DNA from: Micromonospora globispora
Lineage (GTDB): Bacteria; Actinomycetota; Actinomycetes; Mycobacteriales; Micromonosporaceae
Assembly: GCF_003857015.1 (NCBI RefSeq)
Contig: NZ_QGGF01000285.1
Span: forward strand, 1-52,623
DNA: 52,623 nt
Direction: 5' to 3'
Shown here: piece after piece, positions 1 through 7,709 of the stretch
Layout: the number at the start of each line of letters is the position of its first letter
How positions within the stretch are numbered: the first letter of the stretch is position 1
Position numbers and translations under genes: made by a program
Notes under the pieces: generated by a model
What the model was told of the DNA's origin: nothing
The model's database searches: none
The model's input: only the letters and a program-made list of their open reading frames with translations

Positions 1-116
1 AGACCGCAGGCCATGAGAGAGCCACACCAATGACACCGGTGGGCAGCCGCAATGTGGGAGCGTCTCGCCGAGCACCTGGACCGAGTCTGGCCGGACATCG
101 ATCCTGCAGGAAGTCT

Positions 117-412
117 CTAAGTAGCCGCTGTCGGTGCCCGGAAGAAGACGACGACCTTGCCGTCCGCGTTCGCGTAGGCGGGCATCCCGTACCAGGTCTT
201 TGGCGACAGCTGCGGGGCGGCAGCGGTCACGGTGATATGCACGCGCTCGGCGAGCGCACGGTCCTCCGGCGCCATCTGCGCGATCCTGTCGAGGACCGCC
301 TGCAACCCGTCGGCCTTCTTGGTGCCCTTCTTGCCCTCGGCGCGCAGCTCGGCGGCGCGCTCCTTCATCGCGGCACGCTCCTCGGCGCTGAAGCCGTCGG
401 ACTCGGTCGGGT
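117..412 (-). pseudogene. DUF1801/YdhG-like gene fragment
   Basis: The reading frame contains the characteristic start of DUF1801-type (iron-chaperone-like) proteins, with FSAEERAAMKERAAELRAE, then AERVH, TAAAP and KTWYGMPAYA, ending in GKVVVFF. Intact relatives continue for about 50 more residues after this hydrophobic strand; here the frame stops after a few unrelated residues (stop at 117-119). The upstream side runs into the D-amino-acid oxidase stop codon with no sensible start of its own. I therefore read it as a remnant lacking its C-terminus and probably its start. Family recognition is from motif memory. It may mark an old recombination edge of the catabolic block. Confidence 0.6.
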
Positions 413-1356
413 CAGGACAGTCCTGACACGAGTTCGGCGATGTCCTGGGCGCAGCCGTAGGACAGTGTGACGCCGGCGCCACCGTGGCCGTAGCAGTGCA
501 CTACCGGGCCGCGGTCGGTGAACTCGGCTTCCAGCCGCACGGTCGGGCGCCCGGGACGTAGGCCCACGCGATGGCTGAGGATGCGGGCCTTGTCGAGCGC
601 GGGTACGAGCTCGGTGCACCGTTTCAGGATGTCCGTGATCGTTTGCGGCCTGACGGTCAGATCCTCGTCGCCCTCCTCCGCGGTGCCGCCGAGCAGCACG
701 GTGTCAGTCCTGGGTACGACGTAGATCAGTCGTTCGGGATCGTTCTGGTCGAGTAGCCATTCGGTCAGGCCGAACTGTGCGACGACGATTACCTGTCCCC
801 GCACCGGTGTGAGGGTCTCGTCGTGGATCAACTCTCTGGAGCCCAGCCCGGTGCAGTTCACCACGGCGTCGACGTCCTCGAACGCCTCGGCCAGATCATC
901 CACGTACCGGGTCCGGACGGCGACCCCCGCCGTTTCCAACTGACCGAGCAGCCATGGCAGATGCACCGCCATGTCCACCACCGGAACGCTCAGCTCGTAA
1001 CCGTCGACGTAGCCGGCCGGCAGTCGCTCGACGGCAACCCGACCCAGCTCGGGAACCGCTTCCCGCCACCAGGGGTCGGAGGTGTGCTGGCGGAACAACT
1101 CCTGCCCGAGGCGCATCCGAACGCCGGCGGCCGGATCGGAGGTCAGGCCGAGCAGCACCTGGTAGGTGATCGCCGACCATCGGGTCACGTCCGCCTCGGG
1201 GTATGCCCGGTAGGGATACCAGAGCGCCGCGGCGACCGACGATGTGGTGCTACTCCCCGTCTTCTCGGCAACTACGTCGACCTCATGACCGGTTTGCGCC
1301 AGACGGAGTGCACTTGTCAAGCCCACAACACCGGCACCGACGACCCTGACCTTCAT
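412..1356 (-). CDS. D-amino-acid oxidase (FAD, DAO family)
   Basis: A 314-residue flavoprotein expected to oxidise D-amino acids to 2-oxo acids, ammonia and H2O2. The N-terminus has the FAD Rossmann motif VVGAGVVGL (residues 5-13) and the SSVAAALWYPYR stretch typical of D-amino-acid and D-aspartate oxidases. The C-terminus has HCYGHGGAGVTLSYGCA, the conserved second FAD contact. Length is slightly short of the eukaryotic enzyme (about 340) and normal for actinobacterial ones. The ATG overlaps the stop of a small upstream ORF (ATGA), so it appears translationally coupled to the gentisate operon. A DAO gene in such an operon is unusual; substrate cannot be read from the sequence. Confidence 0.88.
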   Translation of the reverse strand: MKVRVVGAGVVGLTSALRLAQTGHEVDVVAEKTGSSTTSSVAAALWYPYRAYPEADVTRWSAITYQVLLGLTSDPAAGVRMRLGQELFRQHTSDPWWREAVPELGRVAVERLPAGYVDGYELSVPVVDMAVHLPWLLGQLETAGVAVRTRYVDDLAEAFEDVDAVVNCTGLGSRELIHDETLTPVRGQVIVVAQFGLTEWLLDQNDPERLIYVVPRTDTVLLGGTAEEGDEDLTVRPQTITDILKRCTELVPALDKARILSHRVGLRPGRPTVRLEAEFTDRGPVVHCYGHGGAGVTLSYGCAQDIAELVSGLS

Positions 1357-1499
1357 GCCTTGAGATCACACCACATCGGGGTGCCTCGGGGGCGGCGGGT
1401 GCCGTGCTCCCAACAGCGCACGCAGGTTTCGGACACGGTGACCGGCGGAAGCGAACTCCCGCCGGCTTCGCGCGCCTCGCGCAGCGACCCGGCGGTCAT
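1353..1499 (-). CDS. small Cys-containing hypothetical protein
   Basis: A 48-residue ORF fills the space between the hydroxylase and the D-amino-acid oxidase. Its ATG lies 8 nt after the hydroxylase stop and its TGA overlaps the oxidase ATG (ATGA), the arrangement used throughout this operon. The C-terminal half holds CVRC followed 14 residues later by another Cys (C-x2-C-x14-C), followed by DLKA, so metal binding is conceivable. No family recognised. The context argues for a real coupled gene; a non-functional filler ORF remains possible because no clear Shine-Dalgarno is seen. Confidence 0.4.
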   Translation of the reverse strand: MTAGSLREAREAGGSSLPPVTVSETCVRCWEHGTRRPRGTPMWCDLKA

Positions 1500-1507
1500 G
1501 CGCGAGG

Positions 1508-2776
1508 TCACCGTGGGAGGGAGTCCGCCAGGTCGCTGGCCAACCCGTCCGCCGATACCAGCGGGATCGGCTGGAACATCGTCGGCTCGTCCTCGGGGAA
1601 GAGCGCGGTCGGTCCGTAGATCCAGTCCGTGAAGGAGCAGTCGTCGACCTTGCGGGCGCGGAGCAGGACGTTGCGCTGCTCGCGCTCGACGCCGTCGAGG
1701 TGCCACAGTTCGCCCCACGCGCGAGCCGTCAGCAGCACGCGTCGGCAGTGCTCCGGTCGGACCGCCTCGTAGGCCGCGAGTGCGCCCGCCCAGTCGACGG
1801 CGCCGCCGTCGCCCCGAAGTCGCTTGACGTGCTCGGCGAGTACCCAGCCGTCCTCGATCGCCATGATCGCGCCCTGCGCCATGTATTGCAGCGGCGGGTG
1901 GGCGGCGTCGCCCAGGAGGGCGATCCGGCCGTCGACCCAGGTGGTGATCGGGTCGCGGTCGTACATCCGCCACCACTTGTCGCGCCACATGTGGGGCAGT
2001 CCCTGCTGAACGGCGTCGCAGGTTCCGGCGAAGGCGGTGTCGAACTCGTCGGGTGTTCCCCAGTCCTCGAGCCCGGCGAGTGCCTTGGGGGACTCGAAGA
2101 CGGCGACCTGGTTGAGGAGGTCGCCACCGCGCAGTCCGTAGTGGACGAAGTGGCAGCGGGGGCCGACGTACACGACGACCTCGGAGAGGTCGACCGGGCG
2201 GCCCACCTCCGCGATCGGCACGGTGCCGCGGTAGGCGACGTAGGCCGAGGAGACGGGCTGGTCGTCGACGACGAGCTTCCGGGCGACGGAGTGCAGGCCG
2301 TCGGCCGCGATCACCACGGCCCCCTCATGGACGGTGCCGGCGTCGGTCGTCGCGGTGGCCTTGTCCCCTTCCTGCGAGTACGCCGTGACCCGCTGCTCGG
2401 TGAGCAGTTCCACGCCGGCCTCGCGACAGGCATCGAGGAATAGTCCGTGCAGGTCGCTGCGGTGGATGACCAGGTACGGGAAGCCGTACTTCCGCTCGAG
2501 GTCACGGAGGTCGAGCGAGGTCAGGTCGCTCCCGTCGACCGCGTCGCGCATCACCATTCTGTCGGGTACGACGCCGCGGGCCTTGGCCTCTTCGAGCAGC
2601 CCGTAGTCATCGAGCATCCGCGTGCAGTTCGGTGCGAGCTGGATACCCGCGCCGACCTCGCCGAATTCCTTCGCCTGCTCGAGGACCCGCACCTTCAGTC
2701 CGCTGCGGGACAGCGCGAAGGCGGTGCTCAGCCCGCCGATTCCGCCACCGACGATGACAACGTCAGGGGTGCTCAT
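1508..2776 (-). CDS. FAD monooxygenase, 3-hydroxybenzoate 6-hydroxylase-like
   Basis: A 422-residue class A flavoprotein hydroxylase. It has the GxGxxG motif in VVIVGGGIGGLS (residues 6-17), EVGAGIQLAPN, the DG motif AADGLHS (about 159) and the GD motif LLGDAAHPPLQY (about 290). The stretches VGPRCHFVHY, GELWHLDG and YDRDPI closely match Rhodococcus 3-hydroxybenzoate 6-hydroxylase, which converts 3-hydroxybenzoate plus NADH and O2 to gentisate. Its position directly downstream of the gentisate ring-cleavage genes (13 nt after the isomerase) strongly supports this role. A salicylate 5-hydroxylating activity or a related phenolic acid substrate is the main alternative. Confidence 0.85.
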   Translation of the reverse strand: MSTPDVVIVGGGIGGLSTAFALSRSGLKVRVLEQAKEFGEVGAGIQLAPNCTRMLDDYGLLEEAKARGVVPDRMVMRDAVDGSDLTSLDLRDLERKYGFPYLVIHRSDLHGLFLDACREAGVELLTEQRVTAYSQEGDKATATTDAGTVHEGAVVIAADGLHSVARKLVVDDQPVSSAYVAYRGTVPIAEVGRPVDLSEVVVYVGPRCHFVHYGLRGGDLLNQVAVFESPKALAGLEDWGTPDEFDTAFAGTCDAVQQGLPHMWRDKWWRMYDRDPITTWVDGRIALLGDAAHPPLQYMAQGAIMAIEDGWVLAEHVKRLRGDGGAVDWAGALAAYEAVRPEHCRRVLLTARAWGELWHLDGVEREQRNVLLRARKVDDCSFTDWIYGPTALFPEDEPTMFQPIPLVSADGLASDLADSLPR

Positions 2777-2789
2777 GTTCCTTGCCTCC

Positions 2790-3413
2790 TCAGAGCCAGG
2801 GGCCGAGGTCCGGAACCCCGGTGAGGGAGTGGGGGCGGCCGGCCAGGTAGGCGACCACCTCGGGCAGCGGTCCGTCGGGAACCCCGACGAGACCGCGCCT
2901 GGCCTGGATGTCCACCGCGAGCGCGGTGAGGAATCCGTCGGGGAGGTCGGCGAAGGCCAGCCCCGTGCCGAGATCGACGGCGTGCACGCAGACCTCGCGG
3001 GCCCGGAGCCACGGGATCTCCGTGGCGGAGACTGTGCGGCCTTGCGCGGTGACGACCTCGGCGCGCCACTGGTCCGTGGTGAGGGCGTCCATCGCGACCG
3101 CGAGGTTGCGCGCGGATCGGTTCATCCACGCCGCCAATTGGGTCGCGGAGTGCTTCGCGCCGGACTCGATGTCGGCGTTTCGCTGGTCCATCGAGGAGTA
3201 CATCGGCGTCCGCTCGCCGGTCCTGGCCCAGTGCACGAGGTTGCCGAGCGCGTCGGCGTTGGCGGCGACGTGCGCCGCGAGGTGCTTGCGGGTCCAGCCG
3301 GGCAGCGCGCTGGGCTCGGTCATCGCCTGCTCGTCCAGCGCGGCGACCTGCGTGGCGAGCAGCTCCGTTCCGTGCTCGACCCACTTCAGCGCGTCGATGT
3401 GCGTGTGCGGCAT
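2790..3413 (-). CDS. mycothiol-dependent maleylpyruvate isomerase
   Basis: A 207-residue MDMPI/DinB-fold protein that isomerises maleylpyruvate to fumarylpyruvate in the gentisate pathway. The putative Zn ligands H48 (HLAAHVAAN), E140 and H144 (EVCVHAVDLG) have exactly the spacing known for the Corynebacterium glutamicum enzyme (His/Glu/His, 92 and 4 residues apart). The ATG at 3413 was chosen because it overlaps the hydrolase stop codon (TGATG) and because homology begins there; the frame extends upstream only as antiparallel filler within the hydrolase gene. Mycothiol dependence is family knowledge and fits an actinomycete. Confidence 0.9.
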   Translation of the reverse strand: MPHTHIDALKWVEHGTELLATQVAALDEQAMTEPSALPGWTRKHLAAHVAANADALGNLVHWARTGERTPMYSSMDQRNADIESGAKHSATQLAAWMNRSARNLAVAMDALTTDQWRAEVVTAQGRTVSATEIPWLRAREVCVHAVDLGTGLAFADLPDGFLTALAVDIQARRGLVGVPDGPLPEVVAYLAGRPHSLTGVPDLGPWL

Positions 3414-4243
3414 CAGGACTCCTTGACGACCTGGTTGGTGCAGGCACCGATACCGGCGATCTCGGTCACGACGGTCTCGCCGCCGGTGAGGTAGACCTTC
3501 GGGTCGCGCGCGTGGCCAACACCTGCGGGCGTGCCGGTCGCGATCAGGTCGCCCGGGTTGAGTCGGATGACCGTGGACACGTACCGCACCAGGTGCACCG
3601 GGTCGAAGAGCAGCGTGCCGGTGTCGTCCTGTTGCATGACCTGGCCGTCGACGGTCGTCTTCACCTCGAGCGCCGGGCGGACCCCGCCGACCTCGTCGGG
3701 CGTCACCACGTACGGGCCGACAGGGGTGGAGGAGTCCCAGATCTTGCCCTGGGTCCACTCGACGGTCCGGAACTGCCAGTCGCGGACAGAGATGTCGTTC
3801 ATGACGGTGAAGCCGGCGATGGCGGCCTCGGCCTCCGCCTCGGTGGCCCGCCGCACGGGCTTGCCGACGACGATGACGAGCTCGACCTCCCAGTCGAGGG
3901 CGTCGGTCTCGGCGGGCTTGGCGATGGGGTCGTTGGGCCCGATGAGGGTGTCGGCGAACTTGGTGAAGAGGGTCGGGTACGCCGGCAGCTCGCGACCCAT
4001 CTCCTTGATGTGGTTGGTGTAGTTGTGGCCGACGCAGACCACCTTCGACGGGTGGGGCACCACCGGAGCCAGGTCTGCGCCCTCGGCCGGCCAGGTCTCA
4101 CCGGTCGCGGAGGCCGCGATCGTGGCCCAGTCGTCCTGCGCGAACAGGGCGCCGAGGTCCTCGTAGCCGAGGTCGACGAGGACGTCCCCGTCGAGGCGGA
4201 CGGCACGGGTACCGCCGTTGACGCGGAGGGTGGCGAGTTTCAT
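3413..4243 (-). CDS. fumarylpyruvate hydrolase (FAH family)
   Basis: A 276-residue fumarylacetoacetate hydrolase-family enzyme. The metal ligands E119 and E121 (DWEVELVIVVG) and D150 (FTVMNDISVRDWQ) are present, as are CVGHNYTNH, SSTPVGPYVV and GDLIATGTPAGVG. In this operon it is expected to hydrolyse fumarylpyruvate to fumarate and pyruvate, the last step of glutathione-independent gentisate catabolism. It overlaps the dioxygenase stop at its start (ATGA) and the isomerase start at its end, so translation is probably coupled across all three genes. Acylpyruvate hydrolase activity on other substrates cannot be excluded. Confidence 0.9.
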   Translation of the reverse strand: MKLATLRVNGGTRAVRLDGDVLVDLGYEDLGALFAQDDWATIAASATGETWPAEGADLAPVVPHPSKVVCVGHNYTNHIKEMGRELPAYPTLFTKFADTLIGPNDPIAKPAETDALDWEVELVIVVGKPVRRATEAEAEAAIAGFTVMNDISVRDWQFRTVEWTQGKIWDSSTPVGPYVVTPDEVGGVRPALEVKTTVDGQVMQQDDTGTLLFDPVHLVRYVSTVIRLNPGDLIATGTPAGVGHARDPKVYLTGGETVVTEIAGIGACTNQVVKES

Positions 4244-5397
4244 CGGAGGGTCTCCTGACGGTCGAGTCGGAGCGCCTCGAAGACGGGCGCGTCCGAGAAA
4301 CGGAAGAGGTCGAGGGCACCGGAATCGGAGTCAGTGGTGCCGGCCTCGGACCGGGCGGAGAACGGCTCCCAGGACGGGACCACGAACAGGTCGCCCCGGG
4401 TGACTGACCAGGTCCTGTCGCCGACGGTCACCGTGCCGGAGCCGTCGAAGACCTGGTAGACCGACGAGCCGGTCTCGCGGACCGGTGCGGTCTCCGCGCC
4501 GCGGGCGATCCGGTGGAACTCCGCGCGGATCGTCGGGAGCACGTCCGTGCCGTCGTGGGGGTTGCTGAACCGGACGGCCGCGTGGCCGGGCTCGACGGTG
4601 CCGCCGTACCCCTCCTTCTCCAGCAGCAGTTGGTCGTCGAGGGCGGCGTCCGTGTGCTCCCACTTGTAGGCCAGCAGCGGTGATCCGGGGGCGACCTCGC
4701 CCACCGACAGCGGACGCAGGCCCGGGTGGCCCCACAGCCGCTCGGAGCGCGAGCGCTCCGGCGTGATCCGCTCAGCCTCGCTGATCTTCTCGCGGCCGAA
4801 CTGGAAGAACTGCGACTCGGTGACGTACTGGAACGGGATGTCGAGGCCGTCGATCCAGGCCATCGGCTCGGAGGTCACGTTGTGGTGGGCGTGCCAGTTC
4901 CAGCCGGCCTGCGGCAGGAAGTCGCCGCGGCGCATCGGGACCGCGTCGCCGACCGCCGTCTCGCCGCTGCCGCCGACCACGGTCCACACGCCGGAGCCCT
5001 CGACGACGAACCGGAAGGCGTGCTGGGTGTGCCGGTGCTCGGGTGCGTCCTCGCCGGGCATCAGGTACTGGATCGCCGCCCACAGCGTCGGCGTCGCGAA
5101 CGGCCGACCGCCGAGCGTCGGGTTCGCCAGGGCGATCGCACGACGTTCACCCCCGCGGCCCACCGGGACGATGTCGCCCGCCTTCTCAGCCAGGCGAAGC
5201 AGGTTCTCCCAACGCCACAGGTGCGGCACGGCGCGCGACCGCGGATGGGCCGGCATCAGGTCGCCGATCTCGGTCCAGAGCGGCACCAGCAGCTCCTGCT
5301 CGAAGCCGCGGTACAGCTCCTCGAGCGCCGGCGTCACGTCCGGCTGGCCCGGCGCCGAGACCGCCTTCAGGTGGACGGGGGGGTCAGTCGTGCTCAT
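4240..5397 (-). CDS. gentisate 1,2-dioxygenase
   Basis: A 385-residue bicupin ring-cleavage enzyme that opens gentisate to maleylpyruvate using Fe(II) and O2. The N-terminal cupin carries PEHRHTQHAFRFVVEG (H121, H123 as iron ligands) and WNWHAHHN (third His, 169 or 171). The second cupin is seen as VYQVFDGSGTVTVGD and GDLFVVPSWEPF. The start at 5397 (MSTTDPPVHL) was preferred because the frame continues upstream without homology and into the divergent regulator. It is the first gene of the minus-strand operon. A salicylate or 1-hydroxy-2-naphthoate dioxygenase is a less likely alternative given the neighbours. Confidence 0.92.
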   Translation of the reverse strand: MSTTDPPVHLKAVSAPGQPDVTPALEELYRGFEQELLVPLWTEIGDLMPAHPRSRAVPHLWRWENLLRLAEKAGDIVPVGRGGERRAIALANPTLGGRPFATPTLWAAIQYLMPGEDAPEHRHTQHAFRFVVEGSGVWTVVGGSGETAVGDAVPMRRGDFLPQAGWNWHAHHNVTSEPMAWIDGLDIPFQYVTESQFFQFGREKISEAERITPERSRSERLWGHPGLRPLSVGEVAPGSPLLAYKWEHTDAALDDQLLLEKEGYGGTVEPGHAAVRFSNPHDGTDVLPTIRAEFHRIARGAETAPVRETGSSVYQVFDGSGTVTVGDRTWSVTRGDLFVVPSWEPFSARSEAGTTDSDSGALDLFRFSDAPVFEALRLDRQETLR

Positions 5398-5424
5398 GTC
5401 GCCTACGATGACGCTCGTCGCCTC

Positions 5425-5454
5425 GACGGAACTTGAGATTCTGCAGGACGGAAC
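5425..5454. promoter_or_regulatory. direct repeats between divergent dioxygenase and IclR genes
   Basis: The octamer GACGGAAC occurs at 5425-5432 and again at 5447-5454. The 22-bp spacing is about two helical turns, within the 66-bp divergent intergenic region. Two same-face half-sites would suit an IclR-type tetramer controlling both promoters. The assignment to IclR is inference from position only. Confidence 0.35.
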
Positions 5455-5463
5455 GAGCAGGAC

Positions 5464-6234
5464 ATGGGCAGTGCGGAACCGAAGACCCCGCCGACGTACG
5501 TCGTGACCAGTGCCGACCATGCGCTCCGGATCGCGGTCATGCTGCAGTTGGAGGGCCGGCTCACGGTGAGCCAGGTCGCCGAGCGGCTCGGCGTGGCGCG
5601 GTCGACAGCCCACCGGTTGCTGCAGACGCTCGTCTACCGCGACTTCGCGGTCCAGGACGACCAGCGTGTCTACCATCCGGGCCCGGTCCTCGAGCTCGCC
5701 ACGCACTCACAGTCGCGCACGTCGCAGCTCCGGGCCGCTGCGCTGCCGCATCTCCAGCGGCTCGTCGACGTGGTGGGGGAGTCGGCGAACCTGGCGATCC
5801 GCACGGGCGACACGACGCGGTTCATCGCGAGCGTGGAGTGCCGGCAGGCGCTCCGGGTGGGTTCGCGCGAAGGGATGGTGTTCCCGGCCCACCGCACCAC
5901 GGCCGGGCTCGTGCTGCTCGCCGAGCTCCAGCCGGCCGAGGTGGACGACCTCTACGCCGCTGAGCGGTACGTCCAGCGCCCTGACGACCGACCGGACCTG
6001 GCGACCCTCCGGGGCCGGCTCACCCGTGTCCGCCGGGCCGGTTTCGCGCTCAACAACGGGCTGTCGGAGCGGGGGATCGTCGCGATCGGTGTCCCGGTCC
6101 GGGACGCAGACGGAACGGCGCTCGCCGGGCTCTCTGTCTCGATGCCGGCGGTCCGCTACGACCGCCATCAGCTTCCGGCGCTCGTCGCCACCCTCCAGGG
6201 GGCTGCCGGGGCCATCGAGGCAGGCGGCCACTGA
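5464..6234 (+). CDS. IclR-family transcriptional regulator
   Basis: A 256-residue regulator with an N-terminal winged helix-turn-helix (residues about 15-75, with LTVSQVAERLGVARSTAHRL) and a C-terminal IclR effector domain. The effector domain shows REGMVFPAHRTTAGLVLLAE, NNGLSERGIVAIGVPV and the late LAGLSVSMP motif. It is transcribed divergently from the gentisate operon across 66 bp, the usual layout for an aromatic-acid-responsive IclR controlling its neighbour. The effector is likely gentisate, 3-hydroxybenzoate or a pathway intermediate (inference). It could also act on the P450 cassette downstream, whose 5' region holds its own dyads. Confidence 0.9.
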   Translation: MGSAEPKTPPTYVVTSADHALRIAVMLQLEGRLTVSQVAERLGVARSTAHRLLQTLVYRDFAVQDDQRVYHPGPVLELATHSQSRTSQLRAAALPHLQRLVDVVGESANLAIRTGDTTRFIASVECRQALRVGSREGMVFPAHRTTAGLVLLAELQPAEVDDLYAAERYVQRPDDRPDLATLRGRLTRVRRAGFALNNGLSERGIVAIGVPVRDADGTALAGLSVSMPAVRYDRHQLPALVATLQGAAGAIEAGGH

Positions 6235-6241
6235 GCGGACG

Positions 6242-6258
6242 CATGCACCACGTGCATG
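6242..6258. promoter_or_regulatory. 17-bp palindrome upstream of the P450 operon
   Basis: CATGCAC (6242-6248) and GTGCATG (6252-6258) form a perfect 7-bp inverted repeat with a CAC centre. It starts 7 bp after the IclR stop codon and about 85 bp before the P450 start. It looks like a homodimeric regulator operator. Which regulator binds (IclR, the downstream LysR, or another) is not visible. Confidence 0.45.
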
Positions 6259-6307
6259 TCACGGCATGAGGAACATTTGTTGGCCTGATGTGGGCGTGGT
6301 CACTTCA

Positions 6308-6344
6308 ATGGGTTCACCGAACCACCGACCCGAGGTGAACCCAT
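6308..6344 (+). promoter_or_regulatory. hairpin masking the P450 ribosome binding site and start
   Basis: ATGGGTTCACC at 6308-6318 is perfectly complementary to GGTGAACCCAT at 6334-6344. The arms are 11 bp, with a 15-nt loop. The 3' arm contains most of the Shine-Dalgarno-like AGGTGA and the first two bases of the P450 start codon (6343-6345). In mRNA this would close the ribosome binding site. It could alternatively be a DNA operator. The symmetry is directly visible; the function is inferred. Confidence 0.55.
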
Positions 6345-7524
6345 GACGGATTCAGCCGTTCCGATCTCCGATCTCGACCTGTTCGACGACCCGGTGCTCG
6401 TCGACCCGTACCCCTCGTACGCGGCACTGCGCGGCCTTGGCGGCGTCGTCCACCTCCCGGCGAACGACGTCTATGTGCTCACGAGGTACGACGTCATCCG
6501 TAACGCCCTGGGTGACTGGGAGAGCTTCTCCTCGGAAGGGGCGATCGGGTTCAACCCGATGGTCAACGAGGCGCTCACGGGCACGTCCCTCGCCTCGGAC
6601 CCGCCGGTCCACACGCAGCTGCGGGCGACCCTGACCGCGAACCTGTCGCCGCGTGCGCTCCGCGGCCTGAAGGACAGCATCGACGCCAAGGCCGACGCCC
6701 TCGTCGAGGAACTGGTCAACAAGGGCTCGTTCGAGGCCATCGACGGGCTGGCTCGCGCCCTGCCGCTCGAGGTCGTCGCGGATCTCATCGGGTTCACCGG
6801 CCAGGTCCGCGACAGCATGCTGCGCTGGGGCCAGGCCGCGATGCAGGTCATCGGACCGATGAACCAGCGCACCGCGGAGAGCTTCCCGATCGCCGGCGAG
6901 CTGTACGCCTGGTGCTCGACCGTCACTGCCGAGGACCTGGCGCCCGGCTCGGTCGGCCGGGGGGTCTTCGAGGCCGAGGCGCGCGGCGACATCCCGCCCA
7001 ACACGGCGGGCCACATCATCCATCAGTACCTCGGTGCCGGCGTCGACACCACGATCGCCTCGATCGGCAACATCGTGGCCCTGTTCGCGGCCCACCCCGA
7101 ACAGCTCGCGCTGGTCCGGGAGAACCCGTCGCTGGTGCCGGCCGCGTTCAACGAGGTGCTCCGCTACTGGGCGCCGCTCCATGCCTGGGGACGTCGCGCG
7201 ACCCGGGACGTGGAGGTCGACGGTGTCGTGGTCCCGCAGGGCGCGAAGGTCGCGATCCTGTTCGGCGCCGGCAACCGGGACCCACGCCACTACGAGGACC
7301 CCGACGCGTTCCTGGTCGAACGCAACCCGATCGACCACCTGTCCTTCGGGTACGGCCCGCACGGCTGCGCCGGACAGGGGCTGGCCCGGCTCGAGGCGCA
7401 TGCCGTCATCGAGGCGCTGGCCCGCCGGGTCGGTCGCCTGGTCGTCGGCCCGGAGGTCCGGGTCCCCAGCAACATCACCCGCAGCATCGAGGAGCTGCCC
7501 ATCCTGGAGGTGGCGCCGGCATGA
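6343..7524 (+). CDS. cytochrome P450, CYP199-like
   Basis: A 393-residue soluble bacterial P450. The haem motif is FGYGPHGCAG with the thiolate ligand at C342. The oxygen-activation helix has GAGVDTTIAS (about 232-241), the ExxR motif is EVLR, and GNRDPRHYEDPD precedes the haem loop. The N-terminal DPYPSYAALR and later NRDPRH, LARLE and SIEELPI segments resemble CYP199 enzymes, which hydroxylate or O-demethylate para-substituted benzoates. The gene is followed immediately by its own ferredoxin (ATGA overlap) and ferredoxin reductase, a complete class I system. Beside a gentisate operon it probably feeds an aromatic acid into 3-hydroxybenzoate or gentisate; the exact substrate is unknown. Confidence 0.88.
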   Translation: MTDSAVPISDLDLFDDPVLVDPYPSYAALRGLGGVVHLPANDVYVLTRYDVIRNALGDWESFSSEGAIGFNPMVNEALTGTSLASDPPVHTQLRATLTANLSPRALRGLKDSIDAKADALVEELVNKGSFEAIDGLARALPLEVVADLIGFTGQVRDSMLRWGQAAMQVIGPMNQRTAESFPIAGELYAWCSTVTAEDLAPGSVGRGVFEAEARGDIPPNTAGHIIHQYLGAGVDTTIASIGNIVALFAAHPEQLALVRENPSLVPAAFNEVLRYWAPLHAWGRRATRDVEVDGVVVPQGAKVAILFGAGNRDPRHYEDPDAFLVERNPIDHLSFGYGPHGCAGQGLARLEAHAVIEALARRVGRLVVGPEVRVPSNITRSIEELPILEVAPA

Positions 7525-7709
7525 GGATCGTCCTGGACCGTCCGCGCTGCGAGGGACACGGGCTGTGCGAGGAGGCCGCGCCCGACCTGATGCACCTCGA
7601 CGACGACGGCGAGCTGGTGCTCGACCGTGAGGAGATCAGCGACGCCGACTCCGCGCTGGCCAACGCTGCTGTCCGGGTCTGCCCGGTCGCGGCCTTGCGC
7701 CTGGTATGA
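7521..7709 (+). CDS. [3Fe-4S]-type ferredoxin
   Basis: A 62-residue ferredoxin. C10, C16 and C54 (followed by Pro) give the C-x5-C-xn-CP pattern of P450-linked single-cluster ferredoxins. Where a fourth Cys would sit in 4Fe-4S proteins there is His (H13, CEGHGLC). It overlaps the P450 stop and the reductase start by ATGA at both ends, so it is the electron carrier between them. Cluster type is inferred from the missing Cys. Confidence 0.88.
   Translation: MRIVLDRPRCEGHGLCEEAAPDLMHLDDDGELVLDREEISDADSALANAAVRVCPVAALRLV

Noticed and set aside
1..116. Short plus-strand open stretch ending at about 120 (MWERLAEHLDRVWPDID)
   Set aside because: Only about 22 codons from the ATG at 52, with a stop shortly upstream and no ribosome binding site; possibly the end of something decayed but nothing recognisable.
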